NCBI RefSeq assembly: GCF_008831285.2
Contig: NC_045151.1
Location: forward strand, 2,969,544-3,033,543
Direction: 5' to 3'
DNA length: 64,000 nt
Source of the DNA: Nymphaea colorata
Taxonomy: Eukaryota; Streptophyta; Magnoliopsida; Nymphaeales; Nymphaeaceae
Shown here: positions 57,161 to 64,000 of the stretch, piece after piece
Layout: every line of letters starts with the position of its first letter
Position numbering within the stretch: the first letter of the stretch is position 1
Notes under the pieces: model-generated
The model's database searches: none
Told to the model about the DNA's origin: nothing
The model's input: only the letters and a program-made list of their open reading frames with translations
Position numbers and translations under genes: made by a program

Positions 57161-57505
57161 CTCCTTTTCATTAGTATATAATTCTAAAACCCATGAAATA
57201 GGAACAGATTCCGCTATAAGACAAATGACATTCCTTTTTTTTTTTTATGAGGTTTTATCTACTGCTCAAAAATACGATCGGAGAACATTTATGGTCTAGA
57301 GAAGTAGCGTATTGGGTTGTAACGATAATTATATGTTTGATAACAATGAGAACATTTATGGTGTAGAGAAGTAGCGTGTTGGGTTGTGACCGTAATTATA
57401 TGTTTGATAACACAGACCTTATTGAAGTGAACCACTTTACCGCCCAGTCAAATAACATTTTTATTTAAATTCTGAATTTTGCACCCTAACATGTTACAAC
57501 AATTG

Positions 57506-57552
<47 letters not shown>

Positions 57553-57801
57553 CAACGCTAATCATTATAAAAAATTGCTCAAAAGATCCTTGAGGCATGT
57601 TTTTTTTTTCAAAAAGGGACATCATCTTGAAATATTGAATTTCAAGCAAGAATTTAAGAAAAAAGAAATTAGGCTGCCAATGTTTGAACCGTTATACAAC
57701 TTATGTATGTGTCATGATTAAGGAATTTACTTTCTTGAATCTTTCAAATATGAGCAAGCATGTATGAGGGGTAGAATCGTTCTTTCGCGAAGGCTTGCGC
57801 T
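57161..57801. repeat. Upstream interval with TA microsatellite
   Basis: A TA array at 57511-57550 and a direct repeat of about 55 bp (gagaacatttatggt... near 57281 and 57348). No gene is seen. Confidence 0.6.
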
Positions 57802-58135
57802 TAGGGATAAACAATGAATCGAGCTCGACTCGTTAAAGCTTGGCTCGTGAACGAGTTTGAGTGAGTCATTTGCTTAACGAGTCAAACTCGAGTTCATGAG
57901 TCGACTCGTTCAAACAATCTAGCTGAGTTCGAACTCCACATGTAACTGCTGAATCAAGTTCGAACCTTAATTGATTTTATCGAGCCTTAATTGAGTTGAT
58001 GTCCACATGTAGCTGCTTCCTTCTAGCTCGAGCCGAGTCGAGCTTAAGGTTTCATTAGTCGAGCTTGAGGTTTCATTAGTTGAGCCAAGTCGAGCTGGCT
58101 GAACTTAGACTCAACTCCGCTCATGTTTATCCTTA
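57802..58135. mobile_element. hAT MITE with GAGCTCG-rich interior (334 bp)
   Basis: Ends TAGGGATAAACA and complement TAAGGATAAACA form the inverted repeat, flanked by cttgcgct (57794-57801) and cttgccct (58136-58143), 7 of 8 matching. The interior is full of gagctcgactcg/cgagtcgag words. The ends resemble those of Ac-like hAT elements. Confidence 0.88.
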
Positions 58136-58449
58136 CTTGCCCTTGACTTTTCAAGCATATTTGGACAAGTTTGAAGACCAATTTGTCATTGATGGAAAAC
58201 AGAGGCCCAGATACGAAACGGAGGGCAAAAAGTAAGCCACTGTCTTACAGATTTGTGAATGAGAGGGGAAAGACGCTTGAATCTCGCGGCCAAAACTTTC
58301 AAGACTTCTGGAAAACTTGGCATGGAGTCAAGGAGAAACGTCATGGCAGGGACAGGTTGTGACGTCATTGACAGAAACAGTTTTATTGATCGTTCAAATA
58401 CTGCGACATCTGGTCCCATCTGCCATTCATGTAGTCAAGAGACACGCTA
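58136..58449. other. Non-coding interval
   Basis: No gene recognised; overlapping short frames on both strands at 58171-58419 lack any motif. Confidence 0.4.
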
Positions 58450-58825
58450 TCCAAATCCAATTGATCAAGAAACAAATCCGATTTTGAGTCTTATATTTCA
58501 ATAAATCTGATTCGAAAAGAAAAATTAACATTTGATTAAGAAATCAAAATCAGATCCGGATTCAAGAAATGACATATTTGAGGGAATTTGGATCGGAGCT
58601 AGTTTTAAATAAACAATCTACATCTAATGTTCATTTTGATAGTAAGTATGTAATGCATTTTAATGCAATTCATACTAGATGTAAAAGTTGGGTTTGCATT
58701 TTGGGTATGGTATAGAATTTTTTTTATTTGTATTTGAATCCGAATTGGACTCGAAATATGTGAACATGCGAAAAGTGGATATTATTAGAAATACATTCGA
58801 TTATAAGATCTGATCCATCGACATC
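58450..58825 (+). mobile_element. GATTCAG-rich MITE family, copy 4
   Basis: The right end gatctgatccatcgacatc is clear and the interior follows copy 1; the left end is eroded or truncated. Confidence 0.58.
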
Positions 58826-59347
<522 letters not shown>

Positions 59348-59421
59348 ATGATCTATGGTTACCCAGATTTCATCCAGCCATCTAATAAAGATCATTCAAC
59401 TGAAGTAGATGAATGATTAAG

Positions 59422-59609
59422 CAGGGGCAGAGTCAGAAATTTTTCATGAAGGGGGCCAAGTTAAAGTTTCTAAATTTTGACAAAGGTTGAAAAATCATTT
59501 TTCAAAATTTTTATACAAGACAAGTGAAATTTTTTAAAATTTACATATAATTTTTTTTTTTTTAAGGAAAGCCAGGGCCCCTGCGGGCTCCCCCTTGGCT
59601 CTGCCCCTG
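59422..59609. mobile_element. Tip100-like hAT MITE, 188 bp, best-preserved copy
   Basis: The ends CAGGGGCAGAGTCAG and complement CAGGGGCAGAGCCAAG are nearly intact, flanked by tgattaag (59414-59421) and tgattaaa (59610-59617), 7 of 8 matching. It serves as the reference copy for the decayed relatives elsewhere. Confidence 0.92.
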
Positions 59610-59908
59610 TGATTAAATGAAAAACAAGAGAAAAAAAATATGAAGTAATACTAGATAACAAAAATATTTGTCACATTTTTCTCTATATTTTTCTCTTAAT
59701 CCTCTGCCATGTTGGGTAGATGGCCATAGTTAGATGATAAGGTAAAACCAGAGTTTCTTTTAACTCTCTATCATGTTGGATGGATAACATTGGATAGATA
59801 GTGGTATGACTCTAAAAAGCTAAAGTCATTACTCAATTTTCAATATGTATAAATAATTAGATCCTATACAAGTTTCTTTTGGGAAGTTAAATATAAAATC
59901 CTTAAAAA

Positions 59909-60110
59909 CAATGACAGAACTAGAAATTTTGTTGAAAAAGAGCTGACTTATGCTTCCTAAAATTTTTACATGGGCCAAAATGCATTTTTCCATGATGCCA
60001 AATGAAAAATTTTCAAGACTACAACTAGAAGAATTTATTTTTATTTATATTTTTTTTTGTGGTGGCGGGGGGAGGGCATTGGCCCTGCCTTTCCCTGCCT
60101 CTGCCCCCAC
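59909..60110. mobile_element. Tip100-like MITE, decayed
   Basis: The left end caatgacagaactagaaat and the right end ctgcctctgcccccac fit the family; the interior acatgggccaaaatgc does too. The target duplication is unclear. Confidence 0.58.
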
Positions 60111-63202
<3,092 letters not shown>

Positions 63203-63592
63203 GGATGTTAATATATCTGATTTAAATCGGATATCCAATTGAATTGATCCGAAAAAACCATATATGGAAAAAAAATATATGATTAAAAAATTGGATCGAA
63301 TTCAGATTTAATAAATAGCACTCGATCGGATTCATTTTTAAACGAATATCTTGTATCGAATGCTATTAAATTTTGAAAATTGGTAAAATCTGGTTCAAAA
63401 TTCGATTCAAATATGAATATAAAAATCAGATTTGAATTGGATTCAGATTGTAAATCAGATTTTGGATTTCAATTTGGATATGACTTTTCTTTATTCGGAT
63501 TCGAATCTGAATTTGAATCCGAACATGTGAATATCTGAAAAAATGAATATGATTAAATATATATCTGATCTGAATCCAATCAGTTGACATTC
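63203..63592 (+). mobile_element. GATTCAG-rich MITE family, copy 5
   Basis: Starts ggatgttaatatatctg and ends cagttgacattc, imperfect inverted repeats. The interior aligns with copies 1 and 3 (gattaaaaaattggatc). Confidence 0.7.
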
Positions 63593-64000
63593 TACCCTTA
63601 CCTTACCTGCACCAAGCATAAAAAGTTTTATTGTGAGCAATGGTGGTTCCCGATACAGCACCATCCTGCTCACCAACTCCCCAAGTCAATGAGAGGGTAA
63701 TTTAAAATGTTGTCACACAATATATATTGTACAAATTTTGAAAAATTATATTTTAGTTTTTATAAAAAGTTTAAAAATATATTTTAACACCTGTCAAAAA
63801 AAAATCTAGCTTTGCACAGACATGACATGTTAAGTAGATTCCGTACAAGGGCGTGATTTGAAAATTTCCTTTGGCAATCCCTTCAAAAGGAAATAAAAGT
63901 AGTAAATATTGTTGCATCATAAAGTCGTGATGGGACTAAGTCACCGTGCTGGACCAGTCTTCTCACCGCATACACTTGGTATTTGGTATGGACCCAGTTT
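63593..64000. other. Right flank with possible MITE remnant
   Basis: About 63695-63815 has tttttgaaaaattatattttag and acctgtcaaaaaaaaatctagc, resembling the interior of Tip100-like MITEs. No gene is seen. Confidence 0.4.

Overview
This is nuclear DNA of a flowering plant. The evidence is a spliced NAC transcription factor, plant cytochrome P450 and Dicer-like gene remnants, Ty1/copia elements primed by initiator-Met tRNA, Ac-like and Tip100-like hAT elements, a tRNA-derived SINE and many long (TA)n arrays. The base composition is AT-rich except inside transposon ends and retrotransposon leaders. I cannot name the species. No bacterial or viral operon, CRISPR array, rRNA or tRNA gene was seen.

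Layout. 0.7-10.1 kb: two decayed Ac-like hAT elements (A and B) of one family, both on the minus strand, with GGGCCGG-rich ends. 10-18 kb: scattered small elements, including Tip100-like MITEs, a SINE with an 11-bp target duplication, and a Copia remnant split by two MITEs. 18-20.7 kb: the first copy of a duplicated block, carrying the 3' end of a P450 pseudogene. 22.2-24.6 kb: no recognisable feature. 24.85-30.0 kb: a Copia element with identical 165-bp LTRs, on the minus strand, inserted in a tandem duplication next to a Dicer-like (DCL4-type) pseudogene fragment at 30.1-30.5 kb. 31.0-33.3 kb: a Gypsy remnant split by a 741-bp non-autonomous hAT. 33.9-41.4 kb: the second copy of the P450 block, broken up by MITEs and a CACTA transposase scrap. 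43.46-49.97 kb: a 6.5-kb Copia element on the plus strand with 475-bp LTRs and a broken polyprotein. 53.1-56.9 kb: the only apparently intact host gene, a three-exon NAC gene of the JUB1/ANAC042 type on the minus strand. 57-64 kb: MITEs and TA/GA microsatellites.

The window is best read as a transposon graveyard around one working gene. Nested insertions give a relative order of events: the Gypsy element predates hAT-C, the Copia remnant predates its MITEs, and the P450 block duplication predates a MITE present in only one copy. Nonsense changes repeatedly look like C-to-T or G-to-A decay (Arg CGA to TGA, Gln CAA to TAA, Trp TGG to TAG), as expected in heavily methylated plant repeats. I found no convincing new biological system. 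The most unusual items are the 20-bp-periodic CCGGTTC array in the leader of the second Copia element, and a first Copia element that looks freshly inserted but already carries several coding lesions.
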